From CAYVSF01 sp046482855 (GTDB lineage Bacteria; Bacteroidota; Bacteroidia; Bacteroidales; UBA12077), in contig JAWOEH010000027.1 in the NCBI GenBank assembly GCA_046482855.1, forward strand, positions 1 through 38,913: a stretch of DNA of 38,913 nucleotides. Direction: 5' to 3'. The notes under the pieces were generated by a model. The model saw only the letters and a list, made by a program, of their open reading frames with translations. It did not search any database and had not been told where the DNA came from. Each line of letters starts with the position of its first letter. The first letter of the stretch is position 1. Below are positions 23,698-32,170 of this stretch, one piece after another. The position numbers and the translations under genes are program-made.

Positions 23698-25293
23698 ATG
23701 AAAATACATCTACACCTTTTAGTACTGGTACTACTCATATCCTCACTTACTGCGCTCGGGCAAAGTCGTTTTTGGGTTGAATTTACCGATAAAAAAAACT
23801 CACCTTACACGCTTTCGGCACCGGAACTTTTTTTATCAGAAAGATCGCTGGAAAGAAGACACAAACAGGGAATACAAGTTGACAGCTCCGATCTTCCCGT
23901 AAGCCCAACCTACATTGATAGCCTTGCATCCATGGGAATTACGCCCAAACACACCTCCAGATGGCTTAATGCTATTAGTGTTGAAACAAAAAAGAACAAA
24001 ACGGTGAGCCATTTAACCACATTAAGCTTTATCAAACGCATCTATCCTGTTGCGGAAAATACCAGACATGCAACAACCAAAGCCCTTATTCCTGCTAGTG
24101 TACAAACAGCTGCACAAAGTCAGGTGGAGATGCTGGGGGGACACATACTCCACAATAACGGATTCAAGGGTGCCGATATACATATTGCCATATTAGATGG
24201 AGGGTTTTATAAAGCCCATGAAAATCCCATTCTTCAGCATCTGTTTTTGAACGGACAAATTCTGGAAACATTTGATTTTGAAGAAAACGATGATCGTGTA
24301 TACGAGGATAGTGACCATGGCATGAAAGTACTCTCAGCTTTGGCGGGTTATCAGGAAGGCACCTTTACAGGGACAGCCCCCGAGGCAAGCTACTATCTTT
24401 TTCGGACCGAAGTGGGACATTTCGAGCAGAAAACCGAGGAGGATAATTGGATTGCAGCCGCTGAATACGCCGACCAACTGGGAGTGGACATCATTAACAC
24501 ATCCTTAGGCTACTCTGTATTCGACGATCCGGCAGAAAACTATACCTACCAGGATATGGATGGCAATACAACAGCCATTACACGTGCTGCTGACATAGCT
24601 GCGGCTAAGGGCATATTAGTTGTTGTAAGTGCCGGTAATGAAGGTAACAGCGACTGGAAATACATTACAGCACCTGCCGATGGCGACAGTGTACTTACCA
24701 TTGGAGCTGTTGACGAAAATGGGACTCATGCCTCATTCAGTTCTATTGGCCCCACTTATGACGGCCGAATAAAACCCGATGTGGTAGCCCTTGGTTCTGG
24801 AACCACTGTGGCAGGGAGTTCTGGCTCCCTAATCAGAGTGAGCGGTACCAGTTTTTCCGCTCCCCTCATTGCTGGCATGTCGGCTTGCTTATGGCAACAA
24901 TACCCATCTCTGACAAACTGGCAGCTAATTGAAAGAATCCGTACCTTAGGTTCAAATTACCCATCTCCCGATAACTTTACAGGCTATGGCATACCCAACT
25001 TTGCCAATGCATCAGGCCAAAACACAACAATCACCCAAAATTCATCCCCACCCGTGCGCCTCCACCCAAACCCTTTCACAAAAGAAATTACTCTTAAACC
25101 AATCCCTACAGGCAACAAAAAAGTTTCCATTAAAATGTACACCTTAGATGGTGTAGTTAAATGGGAACAAGAAATACCTACATCCCATCAGTCAAGCTCC
25201 ATTACATTTACGCCTCATCTTCCTTCAGGACTGTATATTGTTGTAATTAAAGGAGATCGATTTTCATTTCAACAAAAATTAATGAAGGAATAA
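23698..25293 (+). CDS. Secreted subtilisin-like (S8) protease with T9SS sorting domain
   Basis: A signal peptide (KIHLHLLVLVLLISSLTALG) is followed by a propeptide-like region and an S8 catalytic domain. Numbered from an alternative ATG at 23689, the catalytic residues are Asp170 (HIAILDGGF), His210 (DSDHGMKV), oxyanion Asn317 (SAGNEGN) and Ser388 (SGTSFSAPLIAG). The C-terminal ~80 residues (LHPNPFTKEITL... SGLYIVVI) form a type A T9SS sorting domain, so the enzyme is probably exported across the outer membrane by the type IX system and anchored or released. I prefer the ATG at 23698 (531 residues), where the signal peptide begins MKIHLHL. The next gene, xseA, starts one base after its stop. 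Confidence 0.9.
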   Translation: MKIHLHLLVLVLLISSLTALGQSRFWVEFTDKKNSPYTLSAPELFLSERSLERRHKQGIQVDSSDLPVSPTYIDSLASMGITPKHTSRWLNAISVETKKNKTVSHLTTLSFIKRIYPVAENTRHATTKALIPASVQTAAQSQVEMLGGHILHNNGFKGADIHIAILDGGFYKAHENPILQHLFLNGQILETFDFEENDDRVYEDSDHGMKVLSALAGYQEGTFTGTAPEASYYLFRTEVGHFEQKTEEDNWIAAAEYADQLGVDIINTSLGYSVFDDPAENYTYQDMDGNTTAITRAADIAAAKGILVVVSAGNEGNSDWKYITAPADGDSVLTIGAVDENGTHASFSSIGPTYDGRIKPDVVALGSGTTVAGSSGSLIRVSGTSFSAPLIAGMSACLWQQYPSLTNWQLIERIRTLGSNYPSPDNFTGYGIPNFANASGQNTTITQNSSPPVRLHPNPFTKEITLKPIPTGNKKVSIKMYTLDGVVKWEQEIPTSHQSSSITFTPHLPSGLYIVVIKGDRFSFQQKLMKE

Positions 25294-25294
25294 C

Positions 25295-26659
25295 ATGAGT
25301 AGCCCCCTCACCCTTCTGGAACTTAACAAAAACATTCAAAGCACTATTCGCTCCGGCTTTCCGGAACGTGTATGGGTAATAGGCGAAATCAGTGAGATAA
25401 AAACCAATCGAAATGGCCATTGCTATTTTGAGTTGGTTGAAAAAGATGCCATAAAAGATGCCCTCATAGCCAAGGCTAGGGGAATTATTTGGAGTTCCAT
25501 ATTCCGATTGCTCAGACCTTACTTCGAAGAGGCAACAGGTAGTCCTTTAAAAGAGGGAATGAAAGTACTGCTTTTAGTAAGTGTTGAATTTCATGAACTC
25601 TATGGATTTAGTCTGGTAGTATACGACATCGATCCTACTTATACGCTGGGCGATTTGGCACAAGAGCGTGAACGTATTCTGGCTCAACTCGAGGAGGAAG
25701 GGATTCTACACATGAATAAGCAAGCCCTGCTCCCACGGGTACCACAAAACATTGCCATTATTAGCTCATCAACAGCAGCGGGATATCAGGACTTCATGAA
25801 TCAGCTGAATGAGGGAGCCCGAAAATATGCATTTTATACCAAGCTTTTCCCTGCCGTAATGCAAGGACAAGAGGCAGAATCTTCCATTATTCACGCCTTA
25901 GATCAGGTATACCAGGTAGAAGGCTTGTTCGATGTGGTTGTACTTATTCGGGGCGGCGGTTCCCAGGCTGATTTAAGTTGCTTCAACAACTATAATTTGG
26001 CCAGTAATATTGCTCAGTTTCCCCTTCCGGTACTTACAGGCATTGGCCACGACAAAGATGAGTCCATTGCCGATAGAGTAGCACACACCAAATTAAAAAC
26101 ACCAACAGCAGTGGCAACTTTTCTTGTGGAACGCGCCGCGAATTTCGAGGAACAACTCTTTGCCCTGGAAGAGGCTATTGGCACACAGGCTCAAAAAGCA
26201 CTCAGAGAAGGGAAAGAAAGTCTTGCACTTTACAGTAATCGCCTGTCCCATGCAAGTCAAAAACAACTGCATGGCCATAGCACCTTATTAACCCGTCAGT
26301 TACAAGCCATTCATCACAAAGCACAACAAAGTCTCTCTGCACGGAGGTACCAAACTCTTACACTAACTCAGCATATTAAAAATGCCGCCGAACACCAACA
26401 CATATCAGCCCGGCAGCACATATACCAACGACAGATACAGCTAAAAACCCACAGCCTGCAACGATTGAGCCGACATAACGTAGGATTGCAGGCACAAGAA
26501 GCCTTGCTAACTTCAATTGATCCAAAAAACGTATTAAAAAGAGGCTATTCAATTACAAAACTTGATGGCAAAGCACTCAAAGAGGCCGATGTATTGAAGA
26601 GGGGTGATATCATAGAAACCACATTATACAAAGGAAAGATTAAGAGTAAGATTCAATAA
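25295..26659 (+). CDS. xseA: Exodeoxyribonuclease VII large subunit
   Basis: A 454-residue catalytic subunit of ExoVII, which degrades single-stranded DNA with XseB. An N-terminal OB fold (VWVIGEISEIKTNRNGHCYF, about 25-110) is followed by the catalytic domain with VVVLIRGGGSQADLSCFN and the GIGHDKDESIAD motif, then a long Gln/His-rich coiled-coil region (~270-400) and the conserved tail segment DPKNVLKRGYSI. It begins one base after the protease stop, an unusual pairing. Its partner xseB is not next to it: two histidine kinase genes of 5.2 kb lie between them. Confidence 0.95.
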   Translation: MSSPLTLLELNKNIQSTIRSGFPERVWVIGEISEIKTNRNGHCYFELVEKDAIKDALIAKARGIIWSSIFRLLRPYFEEATGSPLKEGMKVLLLVSVEFHELYGFSLVVYDIDPTYTLGDLAQERERILAQLEEEGILHMNKQALLPRVPQNIAIISSSTAAGYQDFMNQLNEGARKYAFYTKLFPAVMQGQEAESSIIHALDQVYQVEGLFDVVVLIRGGGSQADLSCFNNYNLASNIAQFPLPVLTGIGHDKDESIADRVAHTKLKTPTAVATFLVERAANFEEQLFALEEAIGTQAQKALREGKESLALYSNRLSHASQKQLHGHSTLLTRQLQAIHHKAQQSLSARRYQTLTLTQHIKNAAEHQHISARQHIYQRQIQLKTHSLQRLSRHNVGLQAQEALLTSIDPKNVLKRGYSITKLDGKALKEADVLKRGDIIETTLYKGKIKSKIQ

Positions 26660-26709
26660 CTTTTTAAATCCATTCTCGTTACAGTAGTATTACGCTAATT
26701 TTCGCACCT

Positions 26710-29025
26710 ATGAACCTTAAAATAAAACACTTAATTGCAATACTCTCCACTTCACTCTTATTTGCAACCTCCCTATTCTCTTATGCTCAGGATACCCGGC
26801 CTATCGATAGCTTAAAGTCGGTGCTGGAAAAGCGCATAGGCAAACAACGCGTAAATCTGCTCAATGATATTTCACGTGCATATTGGAATATCAACTTTGA
26901 TTCCAGCCTGGTTTATGCACAAAAAGCTTTAAAATACAGCAACAAAATACGCTTCGACGAGGGAATTTCAAATGCCTATAATCGTATTGGAAATGTCTGG
27001 TATTTTCGTCAGCAGCATGACAGCGCTCTCCATTACTACCAAAAAGCACTTACCCTGCGCAAGGAAATGAAAAAACCTTCAACTGTGGCCAGCATATACA
27101 ACAATATTGCTATCCTCTACCTTATGAAGGAGCAACTTACTATTGCCCTGGAATTCTATCACAAAGCCTACAAAACAAGCGAAGATGCTGACAATAAAGA
27201 AGATATGCTTCGATATGCAACCCAATTGGGAGCCATATATAATGAAAACAGCAACTATTCAAAAAGTATCGAACACTATTTACATACACTTGAAATTGCT
27301 AAAAGCCTGAATGACAAGGAAGCACAAGCAATTACCTGTCAGAACATTGCTGACATTTACAAAAGTATAAATGCCTACGACAATGCCCTGGATTACAACA
27401 TCAGAGCATTAAAGATCTTTCAAAGCTCGAATAATGTGCGTGGCGAATCCTCCGCCTACAACAATATTGGTATTATACACCAGGACCTGAACAACCATGA
27501 TAAAGCCATTGAATATTTTGAAAAAGCCCTGGTCATAGATGAGAAAAATAATTTCACGCGCAATATGAGTGCAGTGTATAACAATATGGGCATCATCTAT
27601 GATAAACGTGGAGAAAAGCTTAAAGCCCTGGAATACTACAAGAAATCGCTGAGCTATGATGATGACGAAAACCTGCAAGGTAAAGCCACGGCGCTTAATA
27701 ACATCGGATTGATCCAACACGACCTGGGAAATCAAGAAAAGGCACTCGAAAATCTTTTTAATTCACATAACATTAGTAAAGATCTGAAAGATCAGTATGC
27801 CATTGCCAATACGAGTAATAACATTGCTAAAGTGTACATCGCTGAAAACAAATTCAGCCTCGCCGATACTTTCTTAAATCGCTCCCTGGCCATTGCACAA
27901 AAAATAAAGTCTTTCCCGATTCTGGAAGAAGCGCATAAACTTTTGGCAGAATTAAAAGAAAAAGAAAAGAACTACAAACAGGCACTTGCCCACTACGAAA
28001 ACTACATAGAGGTTCATGACAGCATTTACAAACAACGCATGAACCAAAACATTGCCGAAACACAAGTGAAGTTTGAAACCGAAGCCATTGAACAAGAAAA
28101 CGAACTGCTAAGAAAGGACAATGAGATTCAAAAACTGGCTATTCAAAAACAGAAGGTAATTAAAAATGTATTTATAGGCTTTACAGCGCTCGTATTAGCG
28201 CTGCTAGCGCTAATATACAGTCGTTTCTCGTTGAAAAAAGAGACCACTTCGTTACTCAAGAAAAAAAATCAGGAGCTGGAAAAAACCAACAAGAAACTGG
28301 CCTCCTCCGAAAATAATCTTAAAGCGCTAAATGCTACAAAAGATAAATTCTTCTCCATCATTGCCCACGATTTAAAAAATCCTTTTCAGGCTCTTTTAGG
28401 ATTTTCCGAGATCATTTACAGCCGTGCTCATGACTTAACCCCGGAAGAGCTCGAAGAGTATGCAAAAGCCATCAACGACTCGTCCCAAAACCTGTTTAAT
28501 TTACTGGGGAATTTATTGCAATGGTCGAGAACTCAGCTGGGGACCACATCCATTAATCCCGAAATTATCAACTTAGAAATGGGAGTAAAAGAGGTACTCG
28601 AGACTATGTCGATGGCTGCCAATGAGAAAAACTTAGCTATCCAGGCGCATATTCCTGCCAATTTGCAAGTTATAGCCGACAAGAATGCACTTATGTCTAT
28701 TCTGCGTAACCTCATCAGCAATGCCATTAAGTTTACCTATCCCAAAGGACACGTAGAGATAGAGGCCATTCCACATAAGAGCGAGGTACAAATTCGGGTT
28801 ATCGATACAGGCAAAGGGATTGCACAGGAAGATTTAACAAAACTCTTTAAGATTGATTCAAATTTCTCGACAAAAGGAACAGCCAATGAGCAAGGTACCG
28901 GACTCGGCCTTATCTTGAGCAAAGAGCTTGTAAACAAATGCGGCGGAGACATTTGGGCCGAAAGTGAAAAAGGGAAAGGCAGTATCTTTACCTTTACCTT
29001 ACCAAAACCAAAGGTCAAAAAATGA
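26710..29025 (+). CDS. TPR-containing membrane histidine kinase 1
   Basis: A 771-residue sensor kinase with a signal peptide (about 1-27), roughly ten periplasmic TPR repeats (~50-440, each with the A-x-x-x-Y/N pattern such as SAYNNIGIIHQDLNNHDKAIEYFEKAL), a coiled coil (~445-480), one membrane helix (about 486-504), a second coiled coil, a dimerisation domain with H-box SIIAHDLKNPF (His553) and a HATPase domain with NLISNAIKFT, DTGKGI and GTGLGLILSK. All kinase motifs look intact. There is no receiver domain or adjacent response regulator, so the partner is unknown. Its stop overlaps the next kinase start by 4 bases. Transcription probably continues from xseA, 50 bases upstream. Confidence 0.9.
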   Translation: MNLKIKHLIAILSTSLLFATSLFSYAQDTRPIDSLKSVLEKRIGKQRVNLLNDISRAYWNINFDSSLVYAQKALKYSNKIRFDEGISNAYNRIGNVWYFRQQHDSALHYYQKALTLRKEMKKPSTVASIYNNIAILYLMKEQLTIALEFYHKAYKTSEDADNKEDMLRYATQLGAIYNENSNYSKSIEHYLHTLEIAKSLNDKEAQAITCQNIADIYKSINAYDNALDYNIRALKIFQSSNNVRGESSAYNNIGIIHQDLNNHDKAIEYFEKALVIDEKNNFTRNMSAVYNNMGIIYDKRGEKLKALEYYKKSLSYDDDENLQGKATALNNIGLIQHDLGNQEKALENLFNSHNISKDLKDQYAIANTSNNIAKVYIAENKFSLADTFLNRSLAIAQKIKSFPILEEAHKLLAELKEKEKNYKQALAHYENYIEVHDSIYKQRMNQNIAETQVKFETEAIEQENELLRKDNEIQKLAIQKQKVIKNVFIGFTALVLALLALIYSRFSLKKETTSLLKKKNQELEKTNKKLASSENNLKALNATKDKFFSIIAHDLKNPFQALLGFSEIIYSRAHDLTPEELEEYAKAINDSSQNLFNLLGNLLQWSRTQLGTTSINPEIINLEMGVKEVLETMSMAANEKNLAIQAHIPANLQVIADKNALMSILRNLISNAIKFTYPKGHVEIEAIPHKSEVQIRVIDTGKGIAQEDLTKLFKIDSNFSTKGTANEQGTGLGLILSKELVNKCGGDIWAESEKGKGSIFTFTLPKPKVKK

Positions 29026-31898
29026 AAATATACCGAATCTACATACTCATCGGGTTAATTCTATTCTTGCTCCCCATTAAGGGGATGGCTGAGCCTGACT
29101 GGATTCGCGACACCAATAGCGTTACACAAGCTTGGAATTGGCTCGAATACAGACAATTATCAAAAGCACAACAAGCATTTGACAGCCTGATAAAACAGCC
29201 CGATTTGTCCAAATCCGACTCGATCCTCATAACTTTGGGTCAAGCATCGCTGGCGCTCGAATATGGAGCTTATCTTTCCGCAGCAAGCTTTCTAAAAAAG
29301 GCGGATGAAATGAGTAGCGATCTACCCCTTACTATTCAACTCCTATACAGACAGCAACAGATTTCGACTGCGATTCATCTACACAGGCATACCGAAGCAC
29401 AAATGTTATTGGACCGCCATGCTCCCCTGTTTACCAAATCAAAACGTCTCTCTTCCTATCATGAGTTATTTGCCCTTTTACTGACGCAAATGAATCAACT
29501 GCCAGAAGCCATGACATATTATGAAAAGGCTCAGCAGGAAGCCATCCTTGAAACCGATACAATACAATACATCAACATAGTTAATAAGAAGGGGAGCTTA
29601 TTGCTCCGGCAAAACCTTCCAGACTCCTCTCGGCTCCTTTTTAAAAAAGCCTTCAAACTTGCAACGCAGCACCCAAAGACACATGCTTATGCCATTCATG
29701 TGCTCAACAACCTGGGGCTTACTTTCACACGCACAGGGAATTACAACAAAGCACGAGAACTTCACAGGCAAGCACTAACGCTCACTGACACATCAAGCTT
29801 CCCGGAAGGTAGTATCGAGAGTTATCTGCTCATGGCTCACAGCTATTCTTCGCAAAACCAATATGATTCTTCGATAACCGTTTATCATAAGGCTCTGCGA
29901 ATAGCTGAAAACAGGAACTTAAACACGAACAAAGCGCATATTTATAAAAACATGGGACTAATCCATCAAAAGATGGGCAACCACAAACGCGCAAGATACT
30001 ACTTCACTGAAGCTCAGAACCTTTACGAAACATTACAATATCAACTGCCAATTGCCGAGCTCACCCGGTTAACAGGCAATCTGTATCTTTCTCAAAACAG
30101 GTATGTTGAAGCACTAGAATACTACATGCAGGCTTTGCAGAGATACCAGAAATATGACTACCATCCCGGAGCGGCCGAAATCTACCTAAATTTAGGTTTG
30201 GTATTCGATAATATACATAATTACCAAAAAGCTCTCACCTATTACGAAAAAGGATGGGCGCTCCAGAAAAATTACGCCGACAGAGAAAGCATGGCTTATG
30301 CCACTCAGTTAATTGGCAATACCTTATTAAAAATGGGGCGTATACAGGAAGCTATCTCTAAATATGAAGCTTCAGTCGCCTTTCGGGAAGAATTGGGAGA
30401 GCCTCTATCCTTGGCCAGCTCAGTTCAAAGCTTAGGAAATGCACACGTAGAGTTAGCCAATTATAAAGTAGCCATCACCTATCATCAAAGGGCATTAGAA
30501 TTACGGAATAAACACAACGACATTAGTGGCCAGGCATATTCCTATAACTCCCTGGGGAACATTGCTCTCAAACAAAATCAACCTAAACAGGCCCTGGAGC
30601 ATTATAAACGCGCCATGGAACTAGCAGTTAAAGTAGACAATCTATTTATCTATGGTCTTACTTCCCGGAAAATAGGCGAGCTGCATCTGGCCGACGGGGA
30701 TATCCATTTAGGCTTGGGATACATCAATAATTCCCTACAAACCGGAGAGCAAATCCAACATGCTGTGATGCAAGAAAAAGCGTTGGAAGATCTTTACAAT
30801 TTTTATAATGACAAAGGGAAAACCAAACAAGCCTTTCGCTACTATTTAAGATATGACCGAATTCGCGACTCATTGGCTCGAATATCATCTCAACAACGAA
30901 TTACTGAAATCCAGATGAACTATGAGTTAGAACAAAAAAACCTGGAGCTGACTCAGGCAAATGAACAGGTTGATTTATTGCAAAAAACAAATAAGCAGCA
31001 ACAAATTTTGTTGAAACGGAAAAATCAGCTCCAATACCTCATGTTTGCAACTTCGTTATTGCTCCTGGCAATTGTAATACTTATCTATTTTCAATGGAAA
31101 CAAAAACGCAAACATAACCGGGTACTTTCCTTACAAAATGCAAAAACAGAAGAAATTAATAGAGAATTGAGAGTTTCGCAAGAAGCCCTGAGCAGTACAA
31201 ATGCCACTAAGGACAAATTCTTTTCCATTATTGCTCATGATTTACGTAACCCCTTTATGGCTTTATACGGCTTAACCGATCAACTCATTTCTCAACAACA
31301 GCAGTTATCTAAAGAGGAAATTATTGAGCACTTGAGCTTGGTAAAAAATGCTTCGGAACAGCTACTCGATCTATTGGAAAATCTTCTTTACTGGTCACGA
31401 ACACAAAGGGGTAAGATTATCTTCACACCTTCACAACTCCCTATATCCGCATTACTCTCCGAAGCGATAAAACTGCAGAAACTCACAGCTCAAAACAAGG
31501 ATATAACACTCCACTCCGAGATTACCTGTAAGAACAATACGCTCATTGGCGATGAAGATATGCTAAAAACAGTTCTTCGTAACCTGCTTTCCAATGCGAT
31601 AAAGTTTTCGCACCCTGGCTCAGAGGTTCGCATCACTGCTTCAGAGACCGCCGAGGCTTTTGTATTTCAAGTTATCGATCAAGGTATTGGTATGTCCCCA
31701 CAAAAAGTAGACTCGCTGTTTCAATTGGAACAAAACAGCTCAACGGGTACAGCTAATGAACACGGCACAGGTCTGGGATTAGTGCTTTGTCGTGAATTTG
31801 TAGATAAGCACAACGGAAAAATATGGGCCGAAAGTGTCGAAAATCATGGCACGATTATTACTTTTACCATTCCTAAAACAAAATCATATGCCCCGTAA
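29022..31898 (+). CDS. TPR-containing membrane histidine kinase 2
   Basis: A 958-residue kinase of the same design as its upstream neighbour: signal peptide (1-~23), a longer TPR superhelix (~35-615), a coiled coil, a membrane helix (about 671-690), an H-box SIIAHDLRNPF (His739), NLLSNAIKFS, DQGIGM and GTGLGLVLCREFV. The two kinases share the H-box neighbourhood closely (TKDKFFSIIAHDL) and presumably arose by duplication, but the TPR part here is about 190 residues longer. It has no receiver domain. Its last 11 bases overlap xseB, so kinase and nuclease-subunit translation may be coupled. Confidence 0.9.
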   Translation: MKIYRIYILIGLILFLLPIKGMAEPDWIRDTNSVTQAWNWLEYRQLSKAQQAFDSLIKQPDLSKSDSILITLGQASLALEYGAYLSAASFLKKADEMSSDLPLTIQLLYRQQQISTAIHLHRHTEAQMLLDRHAPLFTKSKRLSSYHELFALLLTQMNQLPEAMTYYEKAQQEAILETDTIQYINIVNKKGSLLLRQNLPDSSRLLFKKAFKLATQHPKTHAYAIHVLNNLGLTFTRTGNYNKARELHRQALTLTDTSSFPEGSIESYLLMAHSYSSQNQYDSSITVYHKALRIAENRNLNTNKAHIYKNMGLIHQKMGNHKRARYYFTEAQNLYETLQYQLPIAELTRLTGNLYLSQNRYVEALEYYMQALQRYQKYDYHPGAAEIYLNLGLVFDNIHNYQKALTYYEKGWALQKNYADRESMAYATQLIGNTLLKMGRIQEAISKYEASVAFREELGEPLSLASSVQSLGNAHVELANYKVAITYHQRALELRNKHNDISGQAYSYNSLGNIALKQNQPKQALEHYKRAMELAVKVDNLFIYGLTSRKIGELHLADGDIHLGLGYINNSLQTGEQIQHAVMQEKALEDLYNFYNDKGKTKQAFRYYLRYDRIRDSLARISSQQRITEIQMNYELEQKNLELTQANEQVDLLQKTNKQQQILLKRKNQLQYLMFATSLLLLAIVILIYFQWKQKRKHNRVLSLQNAKTEEINRELRVSQEALSSTNATKDKFFSIIAHDLRNPFMALYGLTDQLISQQQQLSKEEIIEHLSLVKNASEQLLDLLENLLYWSRTQRGKIIFTPSQLPISALLSEAIKLQKLTAQNKDITLHSEITCKNNTLIGDEDMLKTVLRNLLSNAIKFSHPGSEVRITASETAEAFVFQVIDQGIGMSPQKVDSLFQLEQNSSTGTANEHGTGLGLVLCREFVDKHNGKIWAESVENHGTIITFTIPKTKSYAP

Positions 31899-32118
31899 AA
31901 AGTTATCTTACAACGAGGCGCTTCAAGAACTGGAAACTATCCTTGAGCGCATTCAAGATCAAGACCTGGACGTTGACGATTTAAGCAGCAATGTAAAGCG
32001 TGCATCCGAGTTGCTACAATTATGTAAGCAAAAACTGCGCGCTACAGAAACGGACGTGGAAAAGATTCTCCGGGAAATGGAAGAGGAAACAGAAGAAAAC
32101 AACGATAAGACCCCCTAA
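31888..32118 (+). CDS. xseB: Exodeoxyribonuclease VII small subunit
   Basis: A 76-residue helical protein with the family pattern LSYNEALQELETILERIQ, then a spacer and ELLQLCKQKLRATETDVEKIL, and an acidic tail. Several XseB copies bind one XseA and are needed for ExoVII function. The ATG at 31888 overlaps the kinase stop by 11 bases. The longer reading frame upstream is a shadow of the kinase gene. Its separation from xseA by the two kinase genes is the notable feature. Confidence 0.92.
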   Translation: MPRKKLSYNEALQELETILERIQDQDLDVDDLSSNVKRASELLQLCKQKLRATETDVEKILREMEEETEENNDKTP

Positions 32119-32122
32119 ATAA

Positions 32123-32150
32123 AAAAGCCCCCCGATAATGGGAGGGCTTT
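32123..32150. terminator. Bidirectional terminator between xseB and the aspartase gene
   Basis: The stem AAAGCCCCCC with GGAGGGCTTT (one mismatch) has a short loop (GATAATG region). On the minus strand it is followed by TTTTTTATTT, so it is strongest for the aspartase gene ending at 32171. Confidence 0.8.
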
Positions 32151-32170
32151 CAATATGAATAACGTATCGA

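Noticed and set aside
26696..26703. TAATTTTC as a -7 element for histidine kinase 1
   Set aside because: It lies only 6 bases before the ATG, which would make the mRNA leaderless; read-through from xseA is simpler.
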